Source: Actinomadura formosensis NBRC 14204 (GTDB lineage Bacteria > Actinomycetota > Actinomycetes > Streptosporangiales > Streptosporangiaceae). Taken from it: a stretch of DNA of 64,000 nucleotides. The stretch is taken from positions 34,497-98,496 of the forward strand of contig NZ_BCQQ01000003.1 in the NCBI RefSeq assembly GCF_001552155.1. The letters run 5' to 3'. Made by a program: the position numbers and the translations under genes. The stretch's first letter is position 1. Each line of letters begins with the position of its first letter. Under the pieces are notes generated by a model, which saw only the letters and a list, made by a program, of their open reading frames with translations, had not been told where the DNA came from and did not search any database. Below are positions 6,914-15,803 of the stretch, piece by piece.

Positions 6914-8422
6914 TCAGCCGCAGGTGGTTCCGTCCTTGGGCGGGTCGGTGGTGATGAGGTAGTCGTCGGTGGCCTTGGTGATGCAGGGGTTGCCCTGCAG
7001 GTAGGCGGTGTGGCCGTCGCCGTTGAAGGTGAGGAGGACGCCGCTGGAGAGCTGGTCGGCCAGGTTCTGGGCCCACTTGTAGGGGGTGGCGGGGTCGCGG
7101 GTGGTTCCGATGACGACGATGGGGGCGGCGCCCTTGGCGGTGATGGGTTTGGGTTCCTGCTTGGTCTGGACGGGCCAGTAGACGCATGGGAGGCCGCCCC
7201 AGACGACGAAGGCGCCGAAGCGGGGGGCGACCTTCTTGGCCTTGTCCGCGTACTTCCCGTAGGCGGCCAGGTCAGGCGGGTTGGGCTTGTCGACGCAGTT
7301 GACGGCCATGTTGGCGTCGGTCTGGTTGCTGTAGGTGCCGTCGGGTTTGCGTTCGACCATCTCGTCCGCGAGGGCCAGGAGGATCGTGCCGTCCGAGTTC
7401 TGCATCGCCTGGGTGAGGGCCTGGCGTAGGACGGGCCAGTACTCCTTGACGTAGAGCGCCCTGGCGATGCCCATCACGGCCAGGGCCTCGGTGACCTTGC
7501 GGGAGTCGCGCGTGTTGGTGAGGGGCTTGTGGTCCGTGGCGGAGAGGAAGGACTCGACCTTGGCCACGACCGCGTCGGCGGAGCCGCCGAAGGGACATGT
7601 GCCCGGCTTGACGCAGTCGTCGGCGAACGCGCGGAGGGCGGTTTCGAACCCCTTCGCCTGCTCGATCAGCAGTTCGGTGGAGGAGAGGCGGGGGTCGACG
7701 GCACCGTCCAGGACGAAGGCGCGGATGTTCTTGGGGAACTGTTCGGCGTAGAAGGCCCCGAGATAGGTGCCGTAGGACGCGCCGTAATAGGTGAGCTTGG
7801 AGTCTCCTAGGGCGGCGCGGAGGACGTCCATGTCGCGGGCCGCGTTGATGGTGCCGACGTAAGGGAGTTCTGAGCCGACTTTGGTCTTGCAGTGCTGGGC
7901 GAACTTCTTGCCTTCGGCGGCGAGGGCGGCCGTTTCCTTCGGGTCGTCGGGGGAGGCGTCCGTGGCGAAGAACTCGTCGAGCTGGGGGCCGGTGTTGCAG
8001 CGGACGGGGTCGCTGCCGGCCACGCCGCGCGGGTCGAAGCCGACGATGTCGAAGCGGCGGCGCAGGTCTCTCCCGAACGTCCTGCCGGCCTGCCGGACGA
8101 AGTCCACACCGGACCCGCCCGGGCCGCCCGGGTTGGTGAGCAGTGAGCCGATGCGGTTGGACTTGTCCTCGGCCGGCAGCCTGATGACGTGGATGTCCAC
8201 TTTCTCGCCGGACGGCTTGGCGTAGTCCAAGGGGACCTGGACGGTCGCGCACTGGAACCCGTTGCCGCAGCCCTTCCAGGATGGTTTCTGCCCGTAGAAA
8301 GACCCGAGCCCCGCGGGGACGCTCGTCGACGGGCTCGCCTCCTGCTCGTCGCCGTCGCTGCATCCGGTGACCGTGGCCAGTGCCAGCACTGTGGCCACGC
8401 CGATGAACTTCGCTGCCCGCAC
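6914..8422 (-). CDS. Secreted alpha/beta-hydrolase, tripeptidyl aminopeptidase (TAP)-like lipoprotein
   Basis: 502 residues from GTG 8422. The N-terminus MRAAKFIGVATVLALATVTGC is a lipoprotein signal with the lipobox TVTGC (Cys21). An alpha/beta-hydrolase domain follows with the nucleophile elbow YYGASYGTYLG and oxyanion region NPGGPGGSG. The C-terminal TAP-like domain has VIGTTRDPATPYKWA (Asp) and NGDGHTAYL (His), completing a Ser-Asp-His triad. Streptomyces relatives (the SlpD/SlpE and Tap group) cleave tripeptides or dipeptides from extracellular proteins. Length matches the family. It stands alone between tRNA-Thr and a convergent-free gap of 228 bases. Confidence 0.9.
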   Translation of the reverse strand: MRAAKFIGVATVLALATVTGCSDGDEQEASPSTSVPAGLGSFYGQKPSWKGCGNGFQCATVQVPLDYAKPSGEKVDIHVIRLPAEDKSNRIGSLLTNPGGPGGSGVDFVRQAGRTFGRDLRRRFDIVGFDPRGVAGSDPVRCNTGPQLDEFFATDASPDDPKETAALAAEGKKFAQHCKTKVGSELPYVGTINAARDMDVLRAALGDSKLTYYGASYGTYLGAFYAEQFPKNIRAFVLDGAVDPRLSSTELLIEQAKGFETALRAFADDCVKPGTCPFGGSADAVVAKVESFLSATDHKPLTNTRDSRKVTEALAVMGIARALYVKEYWPVLRQALTQAMQNSDGTILLALADEMVERKPDGTYSNQTDANMAVNCVDKPNPPDLAAYGKYADKAKKVAPRFGAFVVWGGLPCVYWPVQTKQEPKPITAKGAAPIVVIGTTRDPATPYKWAQNLADQLSSGVLLTFNGDGHTAYLQGNPCITKATDDYLITTDPPKDGTTCG

Positions 8423-8650
8423 CTGGACCCCGTCTCGTCATAGCGGCACGTACGCCGCCGCCTACGCTACGTCGGCAGAGCGGCGAGGGCCACATCCCTC
8501 CATGCCCGTGTCCGACGCCGTTGACCAGCCGGTTGACCCCTGCCCACGGGAAAACACCCATCTTCCGGGCGACCGCCCCGAAGCAGCGGCATGACGGTCT
8601 GGGGCACGTCCTTGCCGGCGAGCGTTGCACAACCGCGGGTGCGATGCCTG

Positions 8651-9481
8651 TCAGCCGAGGGCCTGGGCCACGGGGAGGTAGAGGCGGGCCGGGTCGTTCG
8701 TGATGGGCTCGCCGTACTCCATGATCGTCGTGGTGAACGCGGGGCGCAGACCGTGCCGCTCCGCCCAGCCGATCAGCTCCGGGTGACGGTGGTCGATGTC
8801 GAGCCTTATCGGGCCTTCGGGGACGACTTCCTCCACCAGCGCGAGCGCGGTTTCGGTGTCCTGCGCGATGACGGGGCCGACGATGACCACGCCGTCGTTC
8901 TTCCACGCACCGCCGTAGCCCACGACCCCGGTCTCGTCCCGGACGACCCGTAGCGTCTCGCAGAACGTCGGCAGCCCTTCGACCAGCTGCGACCGGTCGG
9001 CGCCGAAGACCTCGGTGTCGAGCGCATGGATTCCAGGCATGTCGCTTGCCTCTACCGGCACGGTCACACCCCGCTTGGACGGCCCGTCCGACTCACCCTT
9101 ATACGCCGTGCACAGCCCCACGGCCCTGAACCCCAGCCGCTCGTACAGGGGGCGCCCGTACTCGGTGGCGGTCAGGCAGAGGCTGGCCGTGCCCGCGTTG
9201 TCCATCGCGTGGCGCATCAACCGGCCGCCCAGGCCACGCCGCTCGAACCGCTTGGCGACAAGCACCATGCTGATGGCCGTGACGTCCTTGCCGTATGGGG
9301 TCGACACCACCGTCCCGGCGAGTTCCCCGTTTCCGTCATCGATGCCGTAGACGTCACCGACCGAGAACAGGAACCGCCACTTGTGGTCTTCACGGCCCCA
9401 TTCGCGGTCCTCGGCGAGCCGCTGACAGGCCCCAAGGTCGTCGATCGCGAGCAACCGCACGGCTCCGTCCAGCACGCTCAT
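8651..9481 (-). CDS. GNAT family N-acetyltransferase
   Basis: 276 residues from ATG 9481. The acetyl-CoA-binding motif A is at residues ~76–93 (VLVAKRFERRGLGGRLMRHAM), followed by YERLGFRAVG (motif B). The second half (from ~130) looks like the extra C-terminal domain of YitH/HolE-type GNATs, with GYGGAWKNDGVVIVGPVIA. The acceptor is unknown. It is divergent from the next DHA2 transporter gene, with 141 bases between the start codons, so both may share a control region. Confidence 0.87.
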   Translation of the reverse strand: MSVLDGAVRLLAIDDLGACQRLAEDREWGREDHKWRFLFSVGDVYGIDDGNGELAGTVVSTPYGKDVTAISMVLVAKRFERRGLGGRLMRHAMDNAGTASLCLTATEYGRPLYERLGFRAVGLCTAYKGESDGPSKRGVTVPVEASDMPGIHALDTEVFGADRSQLVEGLPTFCETLRVVRDETGVVGYGGAWKNDGVVIVGPVIAQDTETALALVEEVVPEGPIRLDIDHRHPELIGWAERHGLRPAFTTTIMEYGEPITNDPARLYLPVAQALG

Positions 9482-9622
9482 GGCCTGGACGCTAGATCGT
9501 CCCCAACCATCTCCACAACCGAATTACACGCGGCGAAGCCGGCGGCATTACCCCACGCGTTATCGCCTTCACGACCTCCCTCACGCGATCGTCGGGGAAC
9601 GCCCGACGATCCGAGGGGGACC

Positions 9623-11032
9623 ATGTCGCACACCGCGATTCCGGAGGCGGGAAGCCGTCCCGGGGAGGCCGCGCGGCCGCACGCCGCGTCCACCGGCACG
9701 CTGCTCGTGCTGCTCACCGGCATATTCATCACCACGCTCGACTTCTTCATCGTCAATGTGGCGATTCCTGATATCCAGGCCGATCTGGGTGCGGGCACGA
9801 CCGCGATCCAGTGGGTGGTCGCCGGGTTCGGGCTGGCGCTCGGCGGCGGGCTCATCACCGGCGGACGGCTCGGTGACCTGTTCGGACGCCGCCGGATGTA
9901 CGCGCTCGGCCTGGCCGTGTTCACCGCCGCGTCGCTCGCGTGCGGGGTCGCGCCGTCCCCGGGCACGCTGATCGCCGCCAGGGTCGTACAGGGGATCGCC
10001 GCGGCGCTGCTGATGCCGCAGGTCCTCGGCATCATCAACGCCGCCTTCACCGGCGAGCGGCGCACCCGCGCGTTCACCGCCTACGGGCTGGCGCTCGGCC
10101 TCGGCGGCGTTTTCGGGCAGCTCATCGGCGGTGCGCTGATCCAGGCCGACGCGCTCGGCAGCGGGTGGCGCAGCATCTTCCTGATCAACGTCCCGGTCGG
10201 CGCGGTGACACTGGCGCTGGTCCGCCGGACGGTCCCGTCCCAGGCCGCCGCGCGGAACACCCGTCTGGACGCCGCCGGAACCGTCCTGGTCACGCTCGGC
10301 CTCGTCGCGCTCGTCCTGCCGCTGATCGAGGGACGCCGGCTCGGCTGGCCGGCGTGGACGTGGGAGTCGCTCGCGGCAGCGGCCGTCCTGCTGGCCGCGT
10401 TCGCGGTGCACCAGCGGCGCCTCGACCGGCGCGGTGGCGCACCGCTGGTCGCGCCCGCGCTGTTCCGCGAGCCCGCGTTCCGGGTCGGCAGCGGCCTCGC
10501 CCTCGTCTACACGCTGGCCATGGCGTCCTTCTTCCTCTACCTCGCCCTCTACCTCCAGCAGGGACGCGGGCTCAGCGCCCTGGAGTCGGGCCTGCTGTTC
10601 GTCGCCCTGGGCGCCGGCTACCTCGCCGCGTCCACCCGGGCCACGGCCGTCGCCGCGCGGCTGGGACGGCAGGTCCTCGCGCTCGGCGCGCTGATACAGG
10701 CGGCCGGCTGCCTGCTGCTCATGGACGCCCTGGGGCACGGCATCGCCTGGCTCATCCCGGGCTTGGCCCTGGCCGGGGCGGGCATGGGGTTCGTCGTGGC
10801 GCCGCTGTCCGCGCTCGTGCTGTCCGGGGTGACGGACCGGCACGCGGCCTCGGCCTCGGGCGTCCTGGCCACGGCCCAGCAGGTCGGCAACGCCCTGGGC
10901 GTCGCGGTGGTCGGCATCGTCTTCTACGGAGCCGCGGGCGGCGTTCCGGACGCCTTCCGGGCGTCCCTCGTCCCGCTCATTGCCTTCTGCGCGGCTACCG
11001 CGGCCCTTGCGCAGTTGCTCCCGCGCCGGTGA
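9623..11032 (+). CDS. DHA2 family MFS transporter
   Basis: 469 residues. The start at ATG 9623 is supported by GAGGGGGA seven bases upstream; the open frame extends much further 5' but that part is antisense to the GNAT gene. Helix 1 carries TTLDFFIVNVAIPDIQ and the following loop GGRLGDLFGRRRMYALG (motif A). LINVPVGAVTLAL and a total of about 14 hydrophobic segments fit the EmrB/QacA group of proton-driven multidrug exporters. Unlike the transporter at 1240, this gene sits outside the inverted-repeat block, in ordinary chromosomal context. The substrate is unknown. Confidence 0.9.
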   Translation: MSHTAIPEAGSRPGEAARPHAASTGTLLVLLTGIFITTLDFFIVNVAIPDIQADLGAGTTAIQWVVAGFGLALGGGLITGGRLGDLFGRRRMYALGLAVFTAASLACGVAPSPGTLIAARVVQGIAAALLMPQVLGIINAAFTGERRTRAFTAYGLALGLGGVFGQLIGGALIQADALGSGWRSIFLINVPVGAVTLALVRRTVPSQAAARNTRLDAAGTVLVTLGLVALVLPLIEGRRLGWPAWTWESLAAAAVLLAAFAVHQRRLDRRGGAPLVAPALFREPAFRVGSGLALVYTLAMASFFLYLALYLQQGRGLSALESGLLFVALGAGYLAASTRATAVAARLGRQVLALGALIQAAGCLLLMDALGHGIAWLIPGLALAGAGMGFVVAPLSALVLSGVTDRHAASASGVLATAQQVGNALGVAVVGIVFYGAAGGVPDAFRASLVPLIAFCAATAALAQLLPRR

Positions 11033-11177
11033 GCCGGGTCGGCACACGGTGAGCTCAGCCGGCGTCGCCGGGCCCGGTTCCGGATGAGTACGAGGCCCAC
11101 GAGATCTAGGTAGAAGGACCCATCCGGTGCGAATCAGTGCGCCGCAGGATGAGGCGATCGTTCTGTCTGGAGGGCGC

Positions 11178-12299
11178 ATGAGATTCCGCTTGCCGAAAAC
11201 CTGTGCTGTGCTGCTGCTCGTCGTCGTCGCGGGCTGCGGGAGCCCCGCCGCCGGGCCTGATCTGTGGAGGACGAAGGTCGCTCCATGGCAGGTGGAGGTC
11301 GAGGACGCGTCGGTAAGGGTCGATCCCCAGGTGGTCACGATCGGCCCCGATGACGTGTGGGTGTTCGGCGGGCGCGGCCCGGCGGACACGACGCGGTGGC
11401 CGGTGGCGAGGCACTGGAACGGCCGGAGTTGGAGCAAGGTCGACCTTCCCGGCGGACGGAGCGGCGCGATCCTGGCGGCCGGGGCGTCCTCGGCGTCCGA
11501 CGTGTGGGCGGTGACCTCCGGCGAACCGGACTCGGCCGTCCTCCACTGGGACGGTGCCCGCTGGACGGTCGCCCAGCGTCTCCCCGGCTTCACCGTGACG
11601 ACCATGGAGGTGTTCTCCCCGCAGGACGTCCGCGTCTACGGCTCCGGGCCGTCCGCCACCGGAACGGTCTGGAGCCGCACGGCGGAAGGGTGGTCGAGGA
11701 GCGGGCTGCCGTTCCTCATCTCACGCACCAGCGCCCGTTCCGCCCGGGACATCTGGGCGCTCACCTTCGAGGAAAAGCTGTACCACTACGACGGCACCGT
11801 CTGGAAGGCCGTCCCGCTGGACGGTGTCCTCCCCGCCGGCAAGACGCATCACCTCATGGAGATCACCACTACGGACACCGGGATCTGGATCACCGCCGAG
11901 GGCGGCGGCAGTCCGTTCCGGGGTGGTCCACCCCAAAGTGGTTCACCCCAAGGTGAACCTGGCGGCCCCGATCTGACGTCCCTGCTCGTTCACGGCGACC
12001 CCGAAGGCGGCCGCTGGACCGCCGAAAGCCTCATGGACAGGACGGGACGGCTCAACGAGTTCGCCGCACCGATCATCGACCCGGACGGCGGCGTATGGCT
12101 CATCGGTTCCACCGACGTCAACGCCTACGACTCCGCGCTCGCCCACCGGACCCCGGACGGCGCCTGGACCCGGACCAGGATCCGCGCCCCCCGCTTCGGC
12201 TTCTTCGAGGTGCGCGCCTTCGCCCGGATGCCGGGCGGCACACGCTTCCTCGTCGCGGGCATGAACGATGAGGACGGCGCGATCCTGTCCACCCGGTGA
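11178..12299 (+). CDS. Lipoprotein with repeated WD/kelch-like segments, function unknown
   Basis: 373 residues from ATG 11178 (GGAGGGCGC just upstream). MRFRLPKTCAVLLLVVVAGC is a lipoprotein signal (Cys20). The mature part repeats a short pattern every 50–60 residues: DDVWVFGGRG, SDVWAVTSGE, RDIWALTFEE, GVWLIGSTD, each preceded by SW/RW strands such as HWNGRSW and HWDGARW. This suggests a beta-propeller exposed on the outer face of the membrane. No enzyme motif is visible. A low-complexity stretch at ~245–265 (RGGPPQSGSPQGEPGG) lies between blades. It ends 5 bases before the stop of the convergent ricT gene. Confidence 0.75.
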   Translation: MRFRLPKTCAVLLLVVVAGCGSPAAGPDLWRTKVAPWQVEVEDASVRVDPQVVTIGPDDVWVFGGRGPADTTRWPVARHWNGRSWSKVDLPGGRSGAILAAGASSASDVWAVTSGEPDSAVLHWDGARWTVAQRLPGFTVTTMEVFSPQDVRVYGSGPSATGTVWSRTAEGWSRSGLPFLISRTSARSARDIWALTFEEKLYHYDGTVWKAVPLDGVLPAGKTHHLMEITTTDTGIWITAEGGGSPFRGGPPQSGSPQGEPGGPDLTSLLVHGDPEGGRWTAESLMDRTGRLNEFAAPIIDPDGGVWLIGSTDVNAYDSALAHRTPDGAWTRTRIRAPRFGFFEVRAFARMPGGTRFLVAGMNDEDGAILSTR

Positions 12300-12304
12300 G
12301 CCGG

Positions 12305-13141
12305 TCAGGTCGCGTGGCCGTCGCCCGGGCCGTACATGGCGTCGTGCTGCCGGCGAGGCGAGCAGACCGAGGCGGACGGGCACGAGCAGCGGCGGGACCC
12401 CACCTTCACGGTCACCCGGTCGCCGGGCACGTTGTAACCGATGACCTGCCCTTCTCCCTCCGGCGTGCTCACCCGCGCCCCGAGGCGCGGCGCCTTCTCC
12501 TTGAACTCCATGTAGAGGGGGTGCTCGTATTTGAGGCAGCACATCAGGCGGCCGCAGGCGCCGGCTATGCGGAGGGGATTGACGGGCAGGTCCTGGTCTT
12601 TCGCCATCCGGACGGAGACGGGTTCGAAGTCCTTGAGGAAGGTGGCGCAGCAGAGGTCGCGGCCGCAGGGGCCTATGCCGCCCTGGAGGCGGGCCTCGTC
12701 GCGGGGGCCGACCTGGCGGAGTTCGACGCGGGCCTTGATGCCGCGGGCCAGGTCGCGGACGAGGGCGCGGAAGTCCACGCGGTTCGGGGCGGTGAAGTAG
12801 ATCTTGAAGATGTTGTCGGCGTCGAGGTAGTCGACGCCGATGACCTTCATGGGGAGGTCGTGCTTGCGGATGAGGCGCTTGGCGATGGAGCGGCCCTCGG
12901 CGCGGCGGCGGCGGTTGGCCTCGTCCCGGGCGAGGTGCTCGTCGGTGGCAAGGCCGGCGCATTCGGGGAGGCCGCCGATGTCCTCCGGCACCCACTGCGG
13001 GGCCCAGACGCATTCGGCGACCTCGGGGCCGGAGTCGGTGGGGACGAGGACCTTGTCGCCGACGCCCGGGGAGTGCGGGCCCGGGTCGAGGTAGTAGAGC
13101 CGGCCGTAACGGGTGAAGCTGACGGCCATCACCATGCCCAT
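12305..13141 (-). CDS. ricT: RicT (YaaT/PSP1-domain) protein
   Basis: 278 residues from ATG 13141 (GGAG seven bases upstream). The central region holds KVIGVDYLDADNIFKIYFTAPNRVDFRALVRDLA, then GGIGPCGRDLCCATF and IAGACGRLMCCLKYE, the two CGR.xCC clusters that define PSP1/RicT. In Bacillus, RicT with RicA and RicF binds Fe-S clusters and helps RNase Y processing; actinobacteria keep RicT without the partners, so its role here is uncertain. In many actinobacteria it follows holB directly; here holB lies 4.5 kb upstream on the same strand with several genes in between. The extra C-terminal tail is Cys/Ser-Arg rich (SRRCSCPSASVCSPRRQ). Confidence 0.9.
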   Translation of the reverse strand: MGMVMAVSFTRYGRLYYLDPGPHSPGVGDKVLVPTDSGPEVAECVWAPQWVPEDIGGLPECAGLATDEHLARDEANRRRRAEGRSIAKRLIRKHDLPMKVIGVDYLDADNIFKIYFTAPNRVDFRALVRDLARGIKARVELRQVGPRDEARLQGGIGPCGRDLCCATFLKDFEPVSVRMAKDQDLPVNPLRIAGACGRLMCCLKYEHPLYMEFKEKAPRLGARVSTPEGEGQVIGYNVPGDRVTVKVGSRRCSCPSASVCSPRRQHDAMYGPGDGHAT

Positions 13142-13200
13142 GGTTTCGCTCCGTTCGCCCAGTTTCCTGTGGCCCCACGTTAGTCCGCCGGGCGCACGCG

Positions 13201-14181
13201 TCACCAGGTGGCGTCGGCGAGGTCCTTTCCGGGGACGGCCGGGACGCCCTGCGCGTAAAGGTCGCCGGCGGTCGCGAGGAGGGACCGGCCGGTGTCGAGG
13301 TCGGTCAGCGGGCCCGTCACCTTCTGGCGCCACAGGACCTTCGTGGGCTTGCCGGTGAGGGTGAAGCCCTGGAGGGTCAGCTCGGAGTTCGTCACCGTGC
13401 CGGCGACCACGGCGTCCTTGGTCAGGACGGCGTTAGCACTGCCCTTGGGCAGTGTCATGACGGCCTTGCTGAGCTTCAGGTCTCCGGCGGCGCCGTTGGT
13501 GTCGAGGGTGCGGAGCTGCGGCTTGGACGAGCCGGCCGGGGTCCAGACGAAGGCGAGGGTGGCCCCGGACCAGGAGAGGCTGCCGACGCGGCCGGGCGCC
13601 TTGGTCGCCCATGCCTTGTGGGCGCCGGTGCCGAGGGTGAGGACGTCCACGCGGCCGTTCTTGCCCTTGTAGGTGACGTAGGCGATGCGGTCGCGGGTGA
13701 CGGCGATGTCCGACCAGGCGGTGGAGGCGCCGGGGACGGTGGCCTTCGGGATGTCCTTGAGGTCTTGCGGACGTCCGTCGTCGCCCAGGTGGAGGCGCTG
13801 GAAGGTCACCTTGCCGCCGCCGTAGGACGCGACGATGTACGAGCCGTCCTTCGCGGCGGCGACGCGGTGGAAGCGGCGGCCCTGCGGCGGTGCGATGGGG
13901 ACGCCCACGTCGGCGCCGGTGTGCGCGTCACGGACGAGCAGCGCGGTGCCCGGCCGGGTGATCCCGACGATGAACCGCGGGTCGGTGTGCTCGGCCTTCG
14001 CGGCCGGCTTGGCCTCGTGCTCCTCCTTGGCGGCGCGCTGGTGGCGGTGCACCACATCGACGCCCCCGCCGATGAACAGCGCCGCGGTCGCGGCCGCGGT
14101 GAGCGGGATCAGGCTCTTCCACGAGCCTAGACGTGTCCCCTGGTCCTCGCGCCTGCCGTCGTCCATGGGTTCGCCCTGCAC
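13201..14181 (-). CDS. Membrane-anchored beta-propeller-like protein, unknown
   Basis: About 326 residues; the true start may be ATG 14166 (MDDGRREDQ). One N-terminal transmembrane segment (SLIPLTAAATAALFIGGGVDVV) is followed by a charged linker rich in K, E, A and H, then repeated strands such as FIVGITRPGTALLVRDAHTGADV, YIVASYGGGKVTFQRL and IAYVTYKGKNGRVDVLTL. These resemble YncE/WD-like blades, outside the cell. No catalytic residues can be identified. It lies 59 bases upstream of ricT on the same strand. Confidence 0.7.
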   Translation of the reverse strand: MQGEPMDDGRREDQGTRLGSWKSLIPLTAAATAALFIGGGVDVVHRHQRAAKEEHEAKPAAKAEHTDPRFIVGITRPGTALLVRDAHTGADVGVPIAPPQGRRFHRVAAAKDGSYIVASYGGGKVTFQRLHLGDDGRPQDLKDIPKATVPGASTAWSDIAVTRDRIAYVTYKGKNGRVDVLTLGTGAHKAWATKAPGRVGSLSWSGATLAFVWTPAGSSKPQLRTLDTNGAAGDLKLSKAVMTLPKGSANAVLTKDAVVAGTVTNSELTLQGFTLTGKPTKVLWRQKVTGPLTDLDTGRSLLATAGDLYAQGVPAVPGKDLADATW

Positions 14182-14357
14182 CTACCTGTCCACTCTCGGG
14201 GTACCGCGTCGTTTCTATCTCATCTCCATCATTTACATCGCCACAAAAGCCCATGAAGCGGGAGTTACCACATCGACGCGAACCCGCAAGCCCGGCACGA
14301 CCGCGGGCTGCGAGACGCAGGGTAACGGACGCCCACGGCTCCTCACAGCGAGCCCCC

Positions 14358-15200
14358 TCAACCGAGGGAGGCCCGGACCGCCTCCACCAGGGAGGAGCGG
14401 TAGGACGTCCCGAACAGGGCCACGTGGACGAGGAGGGGATGCAGCTGGTGCAGCGGGACGCGTGCCCGCCACCCGTCCGCCAGGGGCGCCGTCTCGTTGT
14501 AGGCGGACAGCACCGTTTCGAGGTGGGGCGTGCCGAACAGGGCCATCATGGCGAGGTCTGTTTCGCGGTGGCCGCCGTGCGCCGCGGGGTCGATGAGGAG
14601 GGCCCGGCCGTCCGTCCACTGGATGTTGCCCGACCACAGGTCACCGTGGATGCGGCTGGGCGGTTCCGGCGGCCCGGCCAGGTCTGCGATGTCCGACATG
14701 ACGCGCTCGATGAGACGGATGTCGGCGGACGGCAGGTGCCGCGCGCCGCGGCGGAGGAACGGCTCCAGGCGGCGTTCGGCGTACCAGGCCGGCCAGTCAC
14801 GGTCGTCCAGCGTGTTGTCGAGCGGGAGGTCGGCGATGAAGCCGTCCCAGGGCGCGCCGTAGGCATCCGGGCGGTTGCGGGTGTGCAGGGCGGCCAGCTC
14901 ACGGCCGAGGCGTTCGGCGGCCTGCCGGGACGGCGGCGTGGCCGGCAGCCACGGCAGGACGAGCATGTGATCGTCCGCCGCGACCACGTCCGGGACGGGC
15001 GTGCCCGGCCCCGCCTCGCCCAGCCAGCGCAGCCCGGCGGCCTCCGCCGCGAACACGCCGGCCTGGTCGGCGGCCGCCTTCACGAACACCTCGCGGCCGC
15101 CGGCCAGGGACGCCCGGTGCAGCGTCCAGGAATGGCTGGAACCGAGGTCGCGCACCTCGCCGACCCCGGTGCCGAGGAGCCGCTCCAGCCGGTCGCGCAC
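14358..15200 (-). CDS. Fructosamine kinase family protein
   Basis: 280 residues from GTG 15200. Kinase-fold signatures: FVKAAADQAG with the Lys of the ATP site, then PSRIHGDLWSGNIQW (catalytic Asp) and LLIDPAAHGGHRETDLAMM (metal Asp). These match the fructosamine-3-kinase family, which phosphorylates glycated amines so that they fall apart. The gene begins directly after the TGA of the phosphatase gene, without a spacer, so the two are translationally coupled: a kinase/phosphatase pair that could act on the same glycated compounds, an arrangement known from other bacteria. Confidence 0.9.
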   Translation of the reverse strand: MRDRLERLLGTGVGEVRDLGSSHSWTLHRASLAGGREVFVKAAADQAGVFAAEAAGLRWLGEAGPGTPVPDVVAADDHMLVLPWLPATPPSRQAAERLGRELAALHTRNRPDAYGAPWDGFIADLPLDNTLDDRDWPAWYAERRLEPFLRRGARHLPSADIRLIERVMSDIADLAGPPEPPSRIHGDLWSGNIQWTDGRALLIDPAAHGGHRETDLAMMALFGTPHLETVLSAYNETAPLADGWRARVPLHQLHPLLVHVALFGTSYRSSLVEAVRASLG

Positions 15201-15680
15201 TCAGCCCTCCTTGAGCGCGGTGCGGATCTCCTCCAGGAGGCCGGGCATCGCCGCCTCCACCTGCTCAAGGACGAGGTCGAAGTCGGCGCGGTCACCGTAG
15301 TACGGGTCGGGGACGTCGAGGTCGCCGTCCGCGTCCGGGTCGAATTCGCGCAGCAGCCGGATCCTGCCGCGCGCCCCCTCGTCCGGGGCCATCGAGCGCA
15401 GCGCCCGCAGGTGCCCCTCGTCCAGTGCCAGGATCAGGTCGTACCGCCCGAACCAGGACGGTGCGAACTGGCGGGCGATGTGCGCCGACCGGTAGCCGGC
15501 CCGCTCCAGCGTCGCGACCGTCCGCTCGTCGGCCTCGTTGCCGACGTGCCAGCCGCCGGTGCCCGAACTGTCGACCTCCACGTCCAGCCCCTCGTTCTCG
15601 ACGTGGTGGCGCAGCACCCATTCGGCAATCGGGGAGCGGCAGATGTTGCCCGTGCAGACGAACGTGACGCGGTACGACAT
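15201..15680 (-). CDS. Low-molecular-weight protein tyrosine phosphatase
   Basis: 159 residues from ATG 15680. The P-loop CTGNICRS is at residues 9–16 (nucleophile Cys9, Arg15) and the general acid is in DVPDPYYGD, typical of the family. The frame is open further upstream (to 15740), but the signature needs to be near the N-terminus, as here. It overlaps nothing and abuts the fructosamine-kinase gene, suggesting that the product may be a phosphatase for sugar phosphates or protein phosphotyrosine. Confidence 0.93.
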   Translation of the reverse strand: MSYRVTFVCTGNICRSPIAEWVLRHHVENEGLDVEVDSSGTGGWHVGNEADERTVATLERAGYRSAHIARQFAPSWFGRYDLILALDEGHLRALRSMAPDEGARGRIRLLREFDPDADGDLDVPDPYYGDRADFDLVLEQVEAAMPGLLEEIRTALKEG

Positions 15681-15756
15681 GCCCCCATCATGCCCGAGCC
15701 GGCCGAAGCTCGATGATGACGGTGCCCACGCCCGGAGCACCGTCCCGGGAAAAGGG

Positions 15757-15792
15757 GGCGGCCCCCCGACCGTGACCGGTCGGGGGGCCGCC
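15757..15792 (-). terminator. Rho-independent terminator of subtilisin gene
   Basis: A perfect 15-bp stem (15757–15771 with 15778–15792), 6-base loop, followed on the minus strand by a short T tract (CTTTTCCC). It lies 12 bases after the subtilisin stop. Confidence 0.8.
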
Positions 15793-15803
15793 TTCGGGTG
15801 GCG

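Noticed and set aside
7272..8906. 544-codon minus-strand open frame
   Set aside because: It is a shadow of the TAP-like hydrolase and GNAT genes in another frame; the protein is Arg/Pro-rich without motifs.
9581..11605. 674-codon minus-strand open frame
   Set aside because: Antisense to the DHA2 transporter and lipoprotein genes, with typical GC-shadow composition.
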